This document shows, one piece after another, positions 1-8,355 of a DNA stretch of 49,731 nt; position 1 is the first letter of the stretch; each line of letters opens with the position of its first letter. The translations under genes were made by a program, and so were the position numbers. This DNA comes from Aliiroseovarius sp. Lineage in GTDB: Bacteria > Pseudomonadota > Alphaproteobacteria > Rhodobacterales > Rhodobacteraceae. The notes under the pieces were generated by a model. The model searched no databases and had not been told where the DNA came from. It saw only the letters and a program-made list of their open reading frames with translations. The stretch lies in NCBI RefSeq assembly GCF_030148435.1, contig NZ_JASBTN010000041.1:1-49731 (forward strand), given 5' to 3'.

Positions 1-905
1 TGGGTGTGCCGGATGAAGACGATGTCGATCTTGTCGTAGCGACGCTTCAGGAACAGGTGCAGCAGGACGAAAAAGCGCTTTGCCAAGTCCTTCTCCCGCT
101 CTCCCATCGAGCCGGAGACATCCATCAGGCAGAACACAACGGCCTTGGAGTTGCGGACACGTTCGGGAACATGTGAATCGAAACGCAGGTCCAACGGGTC
201 GATGTAGCCCACGATCTTGCGCCGCCGCACGAGGCGTTCCATCTGTTCGCGCAGGGCCTCCAGAAGCTGGCGTTGCTCTGGGTTCAGCGGCGTCTGATCC
301 TCGAGCGCGCTTATCTCGGCCTCAAGCCTCTGGATGTCCGAAAGCGACGGGCGGCGCAGGGCCAGGCGGCGCCCAAGCGCATTGCGCATGGTACGGATCA
401 GGTTGAGGTTGGCAGGCGTCCCCTGCGTCGTAAGCCCGGCCCTGCGGCGGCTCACGGATTCTGTTTCCAGAATGTTGCGTTTGATCAGGTCAGGCAGTTC
501 CAGCCCCTCGAAGAGGATTTCGAGGTATTCGCCCTTGGTCAGTACGAAGGTGAACTCGTCCTCCCCCTCACCGCCATCGGACGCCTTCCGTCCGCCACTT
601 CCGGCACCGCCCTTGGGTCTTTTGAACCGGTCGCCAACCACGAACTCCCGATTGCCCGGGAACACACGGTGACGCAGGCCGGAATTGCTGGCATGCACCA
701 GCCGGGGTTCGCGGATGCCCTTGACCGGAATCGTCACCTGCTCGCCGCTGACCAGTCCCCTTGAGCTGCTCTCCTTGATCGTGCTGTCACGTACGGATTT
801 GTCGACCATCTCCTTGACGTGGCGGCGCGCCCTGCGCAGAAACCGCTGACGGTTGGCCAGGCTCTTGCCCTTCGGATTGGGGCGCCTGTCGATGAAGTGA
901 TGCAT
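1..905 (-). CDS. yeaH: YeaH/DUF444 family VWA-domain protein (3' part cut off)
   Basis: The gene reads leftward from an ATG at 905 and runs off the window edge, so about 301 N-terminal residues are visible; the family is usually about 420. The N-terminus is rich in Arg/Lys (MHHFIDRRPNPKGKS). Near residue 262 there is a von Willebrand factor A metal-site motif DVSGSMG, followed by KRRYDKIDIVFIRHT, typical of the family. It begins 21 bp after the prkA stop and the two are surely co-transcribed, matching the known yeaG-yeaH (prkA-yeaH, often plus spoVR) arrangement. In enterobacteria the pair belongs to the nitrogen-starvation and stationary-phase response; the molecular role of YeaH is not established. 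Family assignment is firm, function is not. Confidence 0.9.
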   Translation of the reverse strand, partial: MHHFIDRRPNPKGKSLANRQRFLRRARRHVKEMVDKSVRDSTIKESSSRGLVSGEQVTIPVKGIREPRLVHASNSGLRHRVFPGNREFVVGDRFKRPKGGAGSGGRKASDGGEGEDEFTFVLTKGEYLEILFEGLELPDLIKRNILETESVSRRRAGLTTQGTPANLNLIRTMRNALGRRLALRRPSLSDIQRLEAEISALEDQTPLNPEQRQLLEALREQMERLVRRRKIVGYIDPLDLRFDSHVPERVRNSKAVVFCLMDVSGSMGEREKDLAKRFFVLLHLFLKRRYDKIDIVFIRHT

Positions 906-926
906 CTGTCCCTGGCCCTCCCTCGT

Positions 927-2858
927 CTAGCCGGCCTTGTTCACCCGCATGTACCATTCAACCAGCCTGCGCGTTTGTCGCGCGGTGTAGCCATGGCCCC
1001 GCATCCGATCGACGAACTCCACATGTTTGCCTTCGGTTTCGCTGTCCTTCTTGGAGCCGAAACTGATCACCGGCAGAAGTTCCTCGACCTGGCTGAACAT
1101 GTGCTTTTCTATCACGTCACGCAGTTTCTCATAAGAGTTCCACGCCGGGTTCTTCCCGGTGTTGGCCCGATGACGCAGGGCGAATTTCACGACCTCGTTG
1201 CGGAAATCCTTGGGGTTCGAAATTCCGGCAGGTTTCTCGATCTTCGACAGTTCCGCGTTCAGAACCTCGCGGTCATAAAGCTGACCGGTGTCCGGGTCCT
1301 TGTAGTCCTGCTCTTCGATCCAGGCATCGGCATAGGCGATATACCGGTCAAAGACGTTCTGACCGTATTCCGAATAGCTCTCCAGGTAAGCACGCTGGAT
1401 TTCATTGCCGATAAACTCTCCGTACCGGGGGGCCAGTTCCGACTTGATGAACTCCAGGTAGGTCGCTTCGGTCTCTGGCGGGAATTGTTCGCGCTTGATC
1501 AACTGCTCCAGCAGATACATCAGATGCACGGGGTCCGCCGCCACCTCTTCGGTGTCATAGTTGAACACCGCGCTCAGCGCCTTGAAGGCAAAGCGGGTGG
1601 ACACGCCGCTCATCCCCTCGTCGACCCCGGCCACATCCTGGTATTCCTGAACGGTCTTTGCCTTGGGGTCCGTTTCCTTCAGGGTTTCCCCGTCGTAGAC
1701 GCGCATCTTGGAATAGAGGTTCGAGTTCTCGTGCGGCGTCAGTCGGGACAGCACGCTGAACCGCGCGAGGATCTTCAGCGTCTCGGGCGCACAGGGGGCG
1801 TCCTTGAGTTCACTGTTTTCAAGCAGTTTCGCGTAGATCTGCGCTTCTTCGGTAACGCGCAGGCAATAGGGCACCTTCACGATGCTGACCCGGTCGATGA
1901 AGGCTTCGTTGTTCTTGTTGTTCTTGAACTGCTGCCATTCGCTTTCGTTGGAATGGGCCAGAATGATGCCCTGATAGGGGATCGCGCCGAAGCTTTCGGT
2001 CCCCATGTAGTTGCCTTCCTGCGTGGCAGTAAGCATCGGGTGCAGCATCTTTATCGGGGCCTTGAACATCTCCACGAACTCCATCAGCCCCTGGGTCGTG
2101 CGGTTCATTCCGCCCGAGAAACTGTAGGCGTCGGGGTCGCTCTGGCTGAAGTGTTCCAACTGGCGGATATCGACCTTGCCCACCAGGGTCGAGATGTCCT
2201 GGTTGTTTTCATCACCCGGTTCGACCTTGGCAATCGCGATCTGACGCAAACGCGACGGATAAAGGCGGACGACGTTGAACTTGCTGATGTCACCCCCGAA
2301 CTCGTCCAGCCGCTTGACGGCCCATGGCGACATCAGACCGGGAAGGCGATGGCGCGCAATTCCATATTGATCATACAGAATGTCACCCATCCGGACCGGG
2401 TCGAACAGGACGAGAGGACTTTCAAAGATCGGGCTGATCCGATCACCGGCCTTGAGGACAAAGATCGGCTGCTCTTCCAGCAGGCGCTTCAGGCGTTCCG
2501 CCAAAGAGGACTTGCCGCCACCTACCGGACCCAAGAGATAAAGAATCTGTTTTCGTTCTTCCAAACCCTGCGCCGCATAGCGGAAATAGCCGACAATGCG
2601 TTCGATGGTTTCTTCCATTCCGAAGAAGTCATCGAAGGCACGGTAGAGTTTGAGTGTTCTGTTCTGGAAGATTGACCCGAGCCGAGGGTCTTTCGATGTT
2701 TCGATCAGCTCTTCCGGCCCGATGGCTTTCAGCATGCGTTCCGCAACCCCCGCATACAAGGACTGGTCGTCCCTGCACCTGGTCAGGTATTCACCAAGAG
2801 AGATTTCGATGTCTTCTTCCTGGTGCTGCTTGGTGAAAACCTCAAAAATGTCGTCCAT
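927..2858 (-). CDS. prkA: PrkA-family serine protein kinase (AAA+ domain)
   Basis: This 643-residue protein matches the family length of about 640. A Walker A motif GPVGGGKS lies at residues 110-117 inside the N-terminal AAA+ domain, and the C-terminal part corresponds to the PrkA kinase domain. The homologue YeaG is a Ser/Thr kinase linked to nitrogen starvation and stress persistence in enterobacteria, and PrkA acts in sporulation of Bacillus; its role in this organism is unknown. The ATG at 2858 is backed by a GGAGG eight bases upstream. It is the first gene of the prkA-yeaH operon, with about 600 bp of gene-free DNA upstream that probably holds its promoter. Identity is confident; substrate unknown. 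Confidence 0.95.
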   Translation of the reverse strand: MDDIFEVFTKQHQEEDIEISLGEYLTRCRDDQSLYAGVAERMLKAIGPEELIETSKDPRLGSIFQNRTLKLYRAFDDFFGMEETIERIVGYFRYAAQGLEERKQILYLLGPVGGGKSSLAERLKRLLEEQPIFVLKAGDRISPIFESPLVLFDPVRMGDILYDQYGIARHRLPGLMSPWAVKRLDEFGGDISKFNVVRLYPSRLRQIAIAKVEPGDENNQDISTLVGKVDIRQLEHFSQSDPDAYSFSGGMNRTTQGLMEFVEMFKAPIKMLHPMLTATQEGNYMGTESFGAIPYQGIILAHSNESEWQQFKNNKNNEAFIDRVSIVKVPYCLRVTEEAQIYAKLLENSELKDAPCAPETLKILARFSVLSRLTPHENSNLYSKMRVYDGETLKETDPKAKTVQEYQDVAGVDEGMSGVSTRFAFKALSAVFNYDTEEVAADPVHLMYLLEQLIKREQFPPETEATYLEFIKSELAPRYGEFIGNEIQRAYLESYSEYGQNVFDRYIAYADAWIEEQDYKDPDTGQLYDREVLNAELSKIEKPAGISNPKDFRNEVVKFALRHRANTGKNPAWNSYEKLRDVIEKHMFSQVEELLPVISFGSKKDSETEGKHVEFVDRMRGHGYTARQTRRLVEWYMRVNKAG

Positions 2859-3400
2859 CGTTTAGCCTCCTACCAGATCGTCTCCCATGCGCTTGAACTC
2901 TGAAGTCGCCCCACCAAAACAGGGCTGCGGCAAGTCCAAAACGACTTCTTGCCCCAGAAGGTCTTGCCTATACCGCCCCATTCCAGCCCGTCTTGCCTCC
3001 CTGTGAAACACCTGTGGTCCCCGGGTCGAAACACCTGACGTCTTACGCCGATCAAGGCCGGCCTCTGATCACACAGTGTCTTTGGTCGTTTGCAATCCTG
3101 ACATCCTGAATATGGGGATTCTGGTCGCGCAATTCGATACGGGCTTTCAACAAAACTGTGTGAGAAACGACCGCGTGGTCCCTTGCGAGGTACGATCATG
3201 GTTTCCAGACACGCAGGCTTACGATCTCTGGCCTGACAAGCATGATCAACCGGCGGCGCACCAGCGCGGCCAGGACCAAGTGAGCGGCTGGTAGGGTCGA
3301 GTACCTTGATTTCGAGAGTGCCATGGAAGAATCGGACGTGCCAGGAAGACCACAACTCAGTCTTGACCACTGTGCGTCCGTATTGCTTCCGGCGACTAGA
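2859..3400. other. Gene-free region upstream of prkA
   Basis: About 540 bp separate prkA from the tRNA-Lys terminator. Open frames exist on both strands, but none has a recognisable protein, a good ribosome site or coding-like composition. The stretch is less GC-rich than the flanking genes. It most likely carries the prkA promoter and leader. The only structure I see is a 10-bp direct repeat, listed separately. Confidence 0.5.
3005..3037. repeat. 10-bp direct repeat upstream of prkA
   Basis: GAAACACCTG occurs at 3005-3014 and again at 3028-3037, 23 bp apart start to start, close to two helical turns. It lies about 150 bp upstream of the prkA start. Such spacing would suit a regulator binding twice on one face of the DNA, but no known motif is recognised. 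Confidence 0.35.
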
Positions 3401-3408
3401 AACACGAA

Positions 3409-3430
3409 AGCCGCGTCTTTCGACGCGGCT
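3409..3430 (-). terminator. Hairpin downstream of tRNA-Lys
   Basis: AGCCGCGTC (3409-3417) pairs perfectly with GACGCGGCT (3422-3430) around a 4-base loop. On the minus strand the hairpin is followed by TTCGTGTTT, a weak T-rich tail. It starts 28 bp past the tRNA 3' end and is the likely terminator. Confidence 0.7.
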
Positions 3431-3458
3431 CGCAACATCTTGATATTCAGGATGAAAG

Positions 3459-3534
3459 TGGTGAGCCGTGTAGGATTCGAACCTACGACCCACTGATTAA
3501 AAGTCAGTTGCTCTACCAACTGAGCTAACGGCCC
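3459..3534 (-). tRNA. tRNA-Lys (anticodon TTT)
   Basis: The minus strand reads GGGCCGTTAGCTCAG at the 5' end, through a CTTTTAA anticodon loop, to a T-arm GGTTCGAATCC and an encoded CCA end. The anticodon TTT is at 3499-3501. Total length with CCA is 76 nt. The acceptor stem GGGCCGT / ACGGCTC pairs with one G-T wobble. It is a single tRNA gene with its own promoter and terminator. Confidence 0.97.
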
Positions 3535-3551
3535 ACTCTGTGGAGCCGGTG

Positions 3552-3579
3552 AGTATAACCCGGAGCGGGGCGGGTCAAG
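3552..3579 (-). promoter_or_regulatory. Putative promoter of tRNA-Lys
   Basis: On the minus strand TTGACC (3578-3573) is followed by TATACT (3557-3552), with 15 bp between; reading CTTGAC as the -35 gives 16. The start point would fall about 10 bp before the tRNA. The spacing is a little short, but both hexamers are good. Confidence 0.55.
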
Positions 3580-3644
3580 CACATTTTGGCAGGAATCTTC
3601 ACGATCTCTGGCAAATTAATTGGGGGGGGCGTATATCGCCCTTC

Positions 3645-4478
3645 ATGACAAGGCCGCAACAGACAGAATCCCTGCGTTTCATGAAATGGCATGGGGCGGG
3701 AAATGACTTCGTGATGATCGATTCACGGGGGCGCGAACCCGTGGTGACTCGCGAGTTGGCCGCTGCGCTGGGGGATCGGCACCGGGGGGTGGGATTCGAC
3801 CAGTTGGCCGAAATCCGCACATCGGACGTGGCGGACATCGATCTTGATTTCTGGAACTCGGACGGCAGCCGCGCCGGGGCCTGTGGCAATGCCACCCGCT
3901 GCGTGGCGCGCTACATGATGGATCGCGCGCGGACGGATCGTTTGATCATTCGCACCGCGCGAGGCGTTCTGGAGGCACGCAGCGAAGGCGCGCTGGTCAC
4001 GGTGAACATGGGCCAGCCGCAGCTGACCTGGCGCGAAGTGCCCCTGGCGCGGGAGGTGAACCTGCAACACCTGCCACTGGAGGGCGATCCGGTGGCGGTT
4101 GGCATGGGCAATCCCCATTGCGTCTTTTTCGTCGAGGATGCGGAGGGCGTGGACGTGGCCGGGATCGGCGCGCGGTTCGAGAAAGATCCGCTCTTCCCCG
4201 AAGCCACCAATGTGGAATTTGCCCAAGTGCGCAGCCGGGACGAAATTCGCATGCGGGTCTGGGAACGTGGCACCGGCATTACGCTGGCCTGCGGTTCGGG
4301 CGCCTGCGCCACCGCCGTGGCCGCCGCGCAGCGCGGCCTCACCGACCGCAAGGTGCGCATGGAGGTCGACGGCGGCTGGCTGTCGCTTGACTGGCGCGAG
4401 GACGGTGTGTGGATGACCGGCCCGACAGCCTTCGTCTTCGAGGCCGAACTGACCCCAGCCTTCCTGGACGCGCTCTGA
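3645..4478 (+). CDS. dapF: Diaminopimelate epimerase
   Basis: DapF interconverts LL- and meso-diaminopimelate in the cytoplasm for lysine and peptidoglycan synthesis. Both catalytic cysteines are present in their usual settings: Cys80 in ACGNATRC and Cys216 in ACGSGACA. The N-terminal [13 protein letters not shown] signature is intact. From the ATG at 3645 the protein has 277 residues, close to the family norm of about 275. A second ATG at 3681 (MKWHGAGND) would give 265, and neither has a clear ribosome site. The frame stays open further upstream, but that would run into the tRNA promoter. The stop TGA overlaps the mtaB start (ATGA), so the two are translationally coupled. Confidence 0.95.
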   Translation: MTRPQQTESLRFMKWHGAGNDFVMIDSRGREPVVTRELAAALGDRHRGVGFDQLAEIRTSDVADIDLDFWNSDGSRAGACGNATRCVARYMMDRARTDRLIIRTARGVLEARSEGALVTVNMGQPQLTWREVPLAREVNLQHLPLEGDPVAVGMGNPHCVFFVEDAEGVDVAGIGARFEKDPLFPEATNVEFAQVRSRDEIRMRVWERGTGITLACGSGACATAVAAAQRGLTDRKVRMEVDGGWLSLDWREDGVWMTGPTAFVFEAELTPAFLDAL

Positions 4479-5737
4479 TGACCGCCAAGCCCCCCGTCTT
4501 CGCGACGCTCGGTTGTCGCCTGAACGCCTATGAGACCGAGGCGATGAAACGCCTGGCCGCCGAGGCGGGTGTCGAAGGTGCTGTTGTGGTGAACACCTGC
4601 GCCGTCACCGCCGAGGCGGTGCGCAAGGCGCGGCAGGAGATCCGCAAGCTGCGCCGCGACAACCCGGATGCCAAGGTGATCGTCACCGGCTGCGCCGCTC
4701 AGACCGAGCCCGAGACTTTCGCAGGCATGGAGGAGGTGGACGCAGTCATCGGCAATTCGGAAAAGATGGCGCCGGAAACCTGGGCGGGCCTCGCCCCCGA
4801 CCTGATCGGTGATACCGAACGGGTACAGGTCAACGACATCATGTCGGTGACGGAAACCGCCAGCCATCTGATCGACGGGTTCGGCACGCGAAGCCGCGCC
4901 TACGTGCAGGTCCAGAACGGCTGCGACCACCGCTGCACCTTCTGCATCATCCCCTATGGCCGGGGCAATTCGCGTTCCGTGCCCGCAGGCGTCGTGGTGG
5001 ATCAGATCAAGCGCCTGGTGGACCGCGGCTTCAACGAGGTGGTGCTGACTGGGGTCGACCTGACGTCCTGGGGCGCGGACCTGCCCGGCGAGCCGCGCCT
5101 GGGCGACTTGGTCATGCGGATCCTGAAACTGACCGACGTGCCGCGCCTGCGCATTTCCTCGATCGATTCGATCGAGGCGGACGAAAACCTGATGCTGGCC
5201 ATCGCGACCGAGCCGCGCCTGATGCCGCATCTGCACCTGTCGCTTCAGCACGGCGACGACCTGATCCTGAAACGCATGAAGCGCCGCCACCTGCGCGACG
5301 ATGCCATCGCCTTTACCGAAGCGGCGAAGAAACTGCGGCCCGGGATCACCTTTGGCGCAGACATCATCGCAGGTTTCCCGACCGAGACGGATGAGGCCTT
5401 CGAGAATTCGGTCAAGCTGGTGGCCGATTGCGAGCTGACCTGGCTGCATGTCTTTCCCTATTCGGCGCGCGAAGGCACGCCGGCGGCGAAGATCCCGAAC
5501 AAGGTGGACGGGAATGTGATCAAGGCCCGCGCCGCACGCCTGCGCGAGGCGGGCGCCCGGCAGGTGGAACGGCACCTGGCGGCCCAGATCGGCCGGACCC
5601 ATCGCATCCTGATGGAAAACCCGCGCATGGGCCGCACCGAACAGTTTGCCGAGGTGCGCTTTGGCAGCGATCAGATCGAAGCCCAGATCGTGACCGCCCG
5701 CGTCACCGGGATACTGGACGGACAGCTGACCGTCTGA
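4478..5737 (+). CDS. mtaB: tRNA (N6-threonylcarbamoyladenosine-37) methylthiotransferase
   Basis: MtaB adds a methylthio group to t6A37 in tRNAs reading ANN codons. It is a radical-SAM enzyme with two iron-sulfur clusters. In this 419-residue protein the N-terminal cluster cysteines are Cys13 (LGCRLN), Cys41 (NTCAVT) and Cys72 (TGCAAQ). The radical-SAM CxxxCxxC is Cys149/153/156 (GCDHRCTFC). The C-terminus has the size and position of a TRAM RNA-binding domain. The LGCRLN and NTCAVT signatures favour MtaB over MiaB. The start is the ATG overlapping the dapF stop. The dapF-mtaB pairing recurs in related bacteria as I recall it. Confidence 0.93.
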   Translation: MTAKPPVFATLGCRLNAYETEAMKRLAAEAGVEGAVVVNTCAVTAEAVRKARQEIRKLRRDNPDAKVIVTGCAAQTEPETFAGMEEVDAVIGNSEKMAPETWAGLAPDLIGDTERVQVNDIMSVTETASHLIDGFGTRSRAYVQVQNGCDHRCTFCIIPYGRGNSRSVPAGVVVDQIKRLVDRGFNEVVLTGVDLTSWGADLPGEPRLGDLVMRILKLTDVPRLRISSIDSIEADENLMLAIATEPRLMPHLHLSLQHGDDLILKRMKRRHLRDDAIAFTEAAKKLRPGITFGADIIAGFPTETDEAFENSVKLVADCELTWLHVFPYSAREGTPAAKIPNKVDGNVIKARAARLREAGARQVERHLAAQIGRTHRILMENPRMGRTEQFAEVRFGSDQIEAQIVTARVTGILDGQLTV

Positions 5738-5765
5738 CAGGCTGCCTCCGATCCGAGGAGGTCCC

Positions 5766-6383
5766 ATGCACCCGAACCCCGTCTTTCGCGACACGCCCAC
5801 CACCCGCAACCTGGCCTTCGCGCGCGAGCGCGGCTTTGGCGTGCTGTCGGTCAATGGTGGTTCCGGCCCCCTGCTGGCCCATGTGCCCTTCGTGGTGAAT
5901 GCCGAGGGGACCGAGGCCTATCTGCACCTGATGCGCTCGAACCCCATTGCCCGGGCGCTGGAGCAGGACCTGCCCGCTGTTCTGGCCGTGTCGGGGCCGG
6001 ATGGCTATGTCTCGCCGGACTGGTACGACATGCCCGACCAGGTGCCGACCTGGAACTATGTCGCGGTGCATCTGCGCGGGTCGCTCACGCGCATGGCCGA
6101 CATCCGGCTGCGCGGGGTGCTGGACTTGCTGTCGGCGGAATTCGAGGCCCGGCTGGCCCCGAAACCGGTCTGGCTCAGCGCCAAGGTCAGCCCGGAGGTC
6201 ATGAACCGCATGATGCGCATGATCCAGCCCGTAAAGCTGGAGATCGGCGCGGTGGACGGCACCTGGAAGCTGAACCAGAACAAGCCCGATATCGCCCGCC
6301 TGGGCGCCGCCGAGGCATTGCCCGGCGGGGTCGGGCAGGAGCTCGATGGCCTGAGCGCGCTGATGCGCATGCCGCCCGAATAG
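5766..6383 (+). CDS. FMN-binding, PaiB-family protein
   Basis: This 205-residue protein belongs to the PaiB / FMN-binding negative transcriptional regulator family (split-barrel flavin fold). The N-terminal MHPNPVFRDTP and the NGGSGPLLAHVPF and SPDWY segments are characteristic. B. subtilis PaiB represses protease and sporulation genes; many homologues may instead be flavin or haem-binding enzymes. A strong GAGGAGG sits just before the ATG. It lies 28 bp after mtaB and is probably in the same transcript. Family is clear, the biological role is not. Confidence 0.85.
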   Translation: MHPNPVFRDTPTTRNLAFARERGFGVLSVNGGSGPLLAHVPFVVNAEGTEAYLHLMRSNPIARALEQDLPAVLAVSGPDGYVSPDWYDMPDQVPTWNYVAVHLRGSLTRMADIRLRGVLDLLSAEFEARLAPKPVWLSAKVSPEVMNRMMRMIQPVKLEIGAVDGTWKLNQNKPDIARLGAAEALPGGVGQELDGLSALMRMPPE

Positions 6384-6434
6384 GTGGACTTTCACACCTC
6401 TCCTTCCTACATTTTCTCTCAGGAGGAGAATGTC

Positions 6435-6713
6435 ATGGCCCTGCCCCTAGCCCCCGTCGCCGCCCTTGCCCTGCGATATGGAACCGTCGCGCTTGCCGGA
6501 TATGCGATTGCCCGGACCGTCGAAAAGGGGCGCCGCGATCAGCGGGCCGAAGACGCGATGGACGAGGTGCCCGAGGGTCTGACCGCCCGGCGGGAAGCCG
6601 AACAGGTCAATGCCACACATCGTTTTCGTCGTGTGATCCGCCTGGGCTCTGACGGTCCGGGGGTCGAGATCGACGCCACCACGCTTACCCGCATTCGTTT
6701 CCGAAAGGTTTGA
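6435..6713 (+). CDS. Small hypothetical protein with one N-terminal membrane segment
   Basis: This is a 92-residue protein not assigned to a named family. Residues 1-25 (LAPVAALALRYGTVALAGYA) form a hydrophobic stretch that looks like a membrane anchor. A charged, Arg/Glu-rich remainder follows. A good AGGAGGAG precedes the ATG at 6435 by 7 bases; the in-frame opening upstream lacks such a site. It sits between the PaiB-like and GST genes, 4 bp before the GST start, so it is very likely co-transcribed with them. No function can be given. Confidence 0.7.
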   Translation: MALPLAPVAALALRYGTVALAGYAIARTVEKGRRDQRAEDAMDEVPEGLTARREAEQVNATHRFRRVIRLGSDGPGVEIDATTLTRIRFRKV

Positions 6714-6717
6714 CCCC

Positions 6718-7323
6718 ATGCAACTGATTTCCTCGCCCGCCTCGCCCTTCGTGCGCAAGGTGCGGGTGCTTCTGCTTGAAACCGGCCAGGACGGGGAAGT
6801 GGAGCAGATCGACGTCTCGACCACTCCGCTGGCTCCGGCCGCCGAAGTGACCGCCGCCAACCCCCTGTCGAAGATTCCCGCCCTGATCCGCCCGGATGGC
6901 CCGACACTCTATGACAGCCGCGTGGTGACACGGTTCCTGGACGCCCGGGCCGGGGGGCATTTGTACCCGTCCGAGCGCATTTGGGAGGTGCTGACGCTGG
7001 AGGCAACCGCCGACGCGCTTCTGGATGCCGCCGTGTTGATGGTCTACGAAGGCCGCTGCCGTCCGGATGACAAGCAGGACAGGGGCTGGCTGGACGCGCA
7101 ATGGTCCAAGATCGAAGGCGCCCTGGACGCGCTGAATGAACGCTGGATGAGCCATCTTTCGGGCCCGCTCGACATGGGCCAGATCGCCGTGGCCTGCGCC
7201 CTGGGCTACCTCGACTTCCGCCACGGAGACCGCCAGTGGCGCAAGGGCCGAGACGCGCTGGACGACTGGTTTGCGGTCTTCTGCCAGCGCGAGAGCATGC
7301 AGGCGACGAAGCCGGTGGGATGA
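6718..7323 (+). CDS. Glutathione S-transferase family protein
   Basis: This 201-residue protein has an N-terminal thioredoxin-like domain (MQLISSPASPFVRKVRVLLLE) with the SPFVRKV active-site helix. The glutathione-site loop with its cis-Pro (LSKIPALI) is followed by YDSRVVTRFLD. An all-helical C-terminal domain contains a DMGQIAVACALGYLDFR segment typical of the family. Such proteins conjugate or reduce with glutathione; the substrate cannot be inferred. It starts 4 bp after the preceding small gene and is the last gene of the dapF run. Confidence 0.88.
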   Translation: MQLISSPASPFVRKVRVLLLETGQDGEVEQIDVSTTPLAPAAEVTAANPLSKIPALIRPDGPTLYDSRVVTRFLDARAGGHLYPSERIWEVLTLEATADALLDAAVLMVYEGRCRPDDKQDRGWLDAQWSKIEGALDALNERWMSHLSGPLDMGQIAVACALGYLDFRHGDRQWRKGRDALDDWFAVFCQRESMQATKPVG

Positions 7324-7777
7324 CCCATCCGCCGGGGCACCGTTTCGCCGCCCCGGGTGAAATGGCGGCGGGGATCGGCATTCTGGTGGGAGTGAAGACA
7401 GCATCATCCGGCGCCGGGTCGAGGATCACCGGAGGGTCGGATCGAACGGAAACCCGAGCGCCTGACGAAACATCGTCGCGATATCGAAACAGTCCACGCG
7501 CGTTCTCCGGTTGATGCCAGCCACGACGCGGATCAACCCACCTCCCCCGGTCGCGGTTTCTTGACGCAGGTCAAGACTGATTCGGCTCGTTTGCGCTAAC
7601 CAGCATTGAACATGGTGATTTTCTGACCACGCCGGGCTTGCTTTTCGGCGTCTGCGCCCTATTGACCGCTGGACGCAGCACCTTTCCTTGGCTAAACAGC
7701 GCCCCAACGGGCTGCGCGCAAGCGCGGCCTTCCGTCGTGTCGGTCGCGAAATGCGACCTAGCTAGGGAGATGCGAAC
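7324..7777 (+). other. petABC upstream region
   Basis: This is 454 bp without a convincing gene. Short open frames on either strand have no ribosome site or family resemblance. The only clear motif is an FNR-type dyad at 7561-7574. The petABC promoter should lie between about 7560 and 7760, and an AGGGAG at 7764-7769 serves petA. Confidence 0.5.
7561..7574. promoter_or_regulatory. Candidate FNR/CRP-superfamily binding site
   Basis: TTGACGCAGGTCAA is a perfect TTGAC-N4-GTCAA dyad, close to the TTGAT-N4-ATCAA consensus bound by FNR/FnrL/Dnr-type regulators. It is 204 bp upstream of petA, so it could set bc1 expression by oxygen level if the start point lies nearby. The regulator itself is not in this window. 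Confidence 0.5.
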
Positions 7778-8344
7778 GTGTCACACGCTGACGACCAAGG
7801 GGGAACCCGTCGGGATTTCCTGTATTACGCCACCGGGGGCACCGCCGCCGTGGCAGCCGGAGCCGCAGTATGGCCGCTCGTCAACCAGATGAACCCCTCC
7901 GCTGACGTGAAAGCGCTCAGCTCGATCCGGGTGGACATCTCGGGGGTCGAAGTGGGCAGTCAGATCACGGTGAAATGGCGGGGCAAGCCGGTGTTCATCC
8001 GCCGCCGCACCACGGATGAGATCGAGCAGGCCCGCGCCGAAAACAATGCCGCCGACCTGATCGATGCTTTCGCCCGCAACGACAACCGCGAGGACTTGCT
8101 GTCCGCCGACGACCAGAACCGTGCGATGGACGAAGCCGGCGAATGGCTGGTCATGATGGGTGTCTGCACCCACCTGGGCTGTGTGCCCCTGGGCGATGGC
8201 GCCGGTGAATACGGCGGCTGGTACTGCCCCTGCCACGGGTCGCACTACGACACTTCGGGCCGCATCCGCAAAGGTCCGGCCCCCGAAAACCTTCTCGTCC
8301 CCGTCGCCGAGTTCCTCGACGAAACAACGATCAAGCTGGGCTAA
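7778..8344 (+). CDS. petA: Ubiquinol-cytochrome c reductase Rieske iron-sulfur subunit
   Basis: This is the 2Fe-2S subunit of cytochrome bc1, which passes one electron from ubiquinol to cytochrome c1. It has 188 residues. A twin-arginine-type N-terminus ([11 protein letters not shown]) and an Ala/Gly-rich membrane anchor lie at residues 11-34. The cluster ligands are Cys130/His132 (CTHLGC) and Cys150/His153 (CPCHGSH), and Cys135 and Cys152 should form the usual disulfide. Translation starts with GTG at 7778, set by AGGGAG at 7764-7769; the next in-frame ATG would remove the TAT signal. It is the first gene of petABC and may respond to the upstream FNR-type box. Confidence 0.97.
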   Translation: MSHADDQGGTRRDFLYYATGGTAAVAAGAAVWPLVNQMNPSADVKALSSIRVDISGVEVGSQITVKWRGKPVFIRRRTTDEIEQARAENNAADLIDAFARNDNREDLLSADDQNRAMDEAGEWLVMMGVCTHLGCVPLGDGAGEYGGWYCPCHGSHYDTSGRIRKGPAPENLLVPVAEFLDETTIKLG

Positions 8345-8355
8345 GGGAGACTTAC

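Noticed and set aside
819-2675. Long open frame antisense to prkA (618 codons)
   Set aside because: It mirrors the high-GC codon pattern of prkA, has no recognisable domain and no ribosome site. Similar long antisense frames opposite dapF/mtaB, aroC, dxs and gltB were rejected for the same reason.
2870-3493. Open frame across the prkA upstream region into tRNA-Lys
   Set aside because: It overlaps the tRNA gene, has low-complexity Arg/Ser composition and no ribosome site.
7426-7707. Minus-strand open frame of 93 codons upstream of petA
   Set aside because: No family resemblance or good start, and it covers the probable petABC control region including the FNR-type box.
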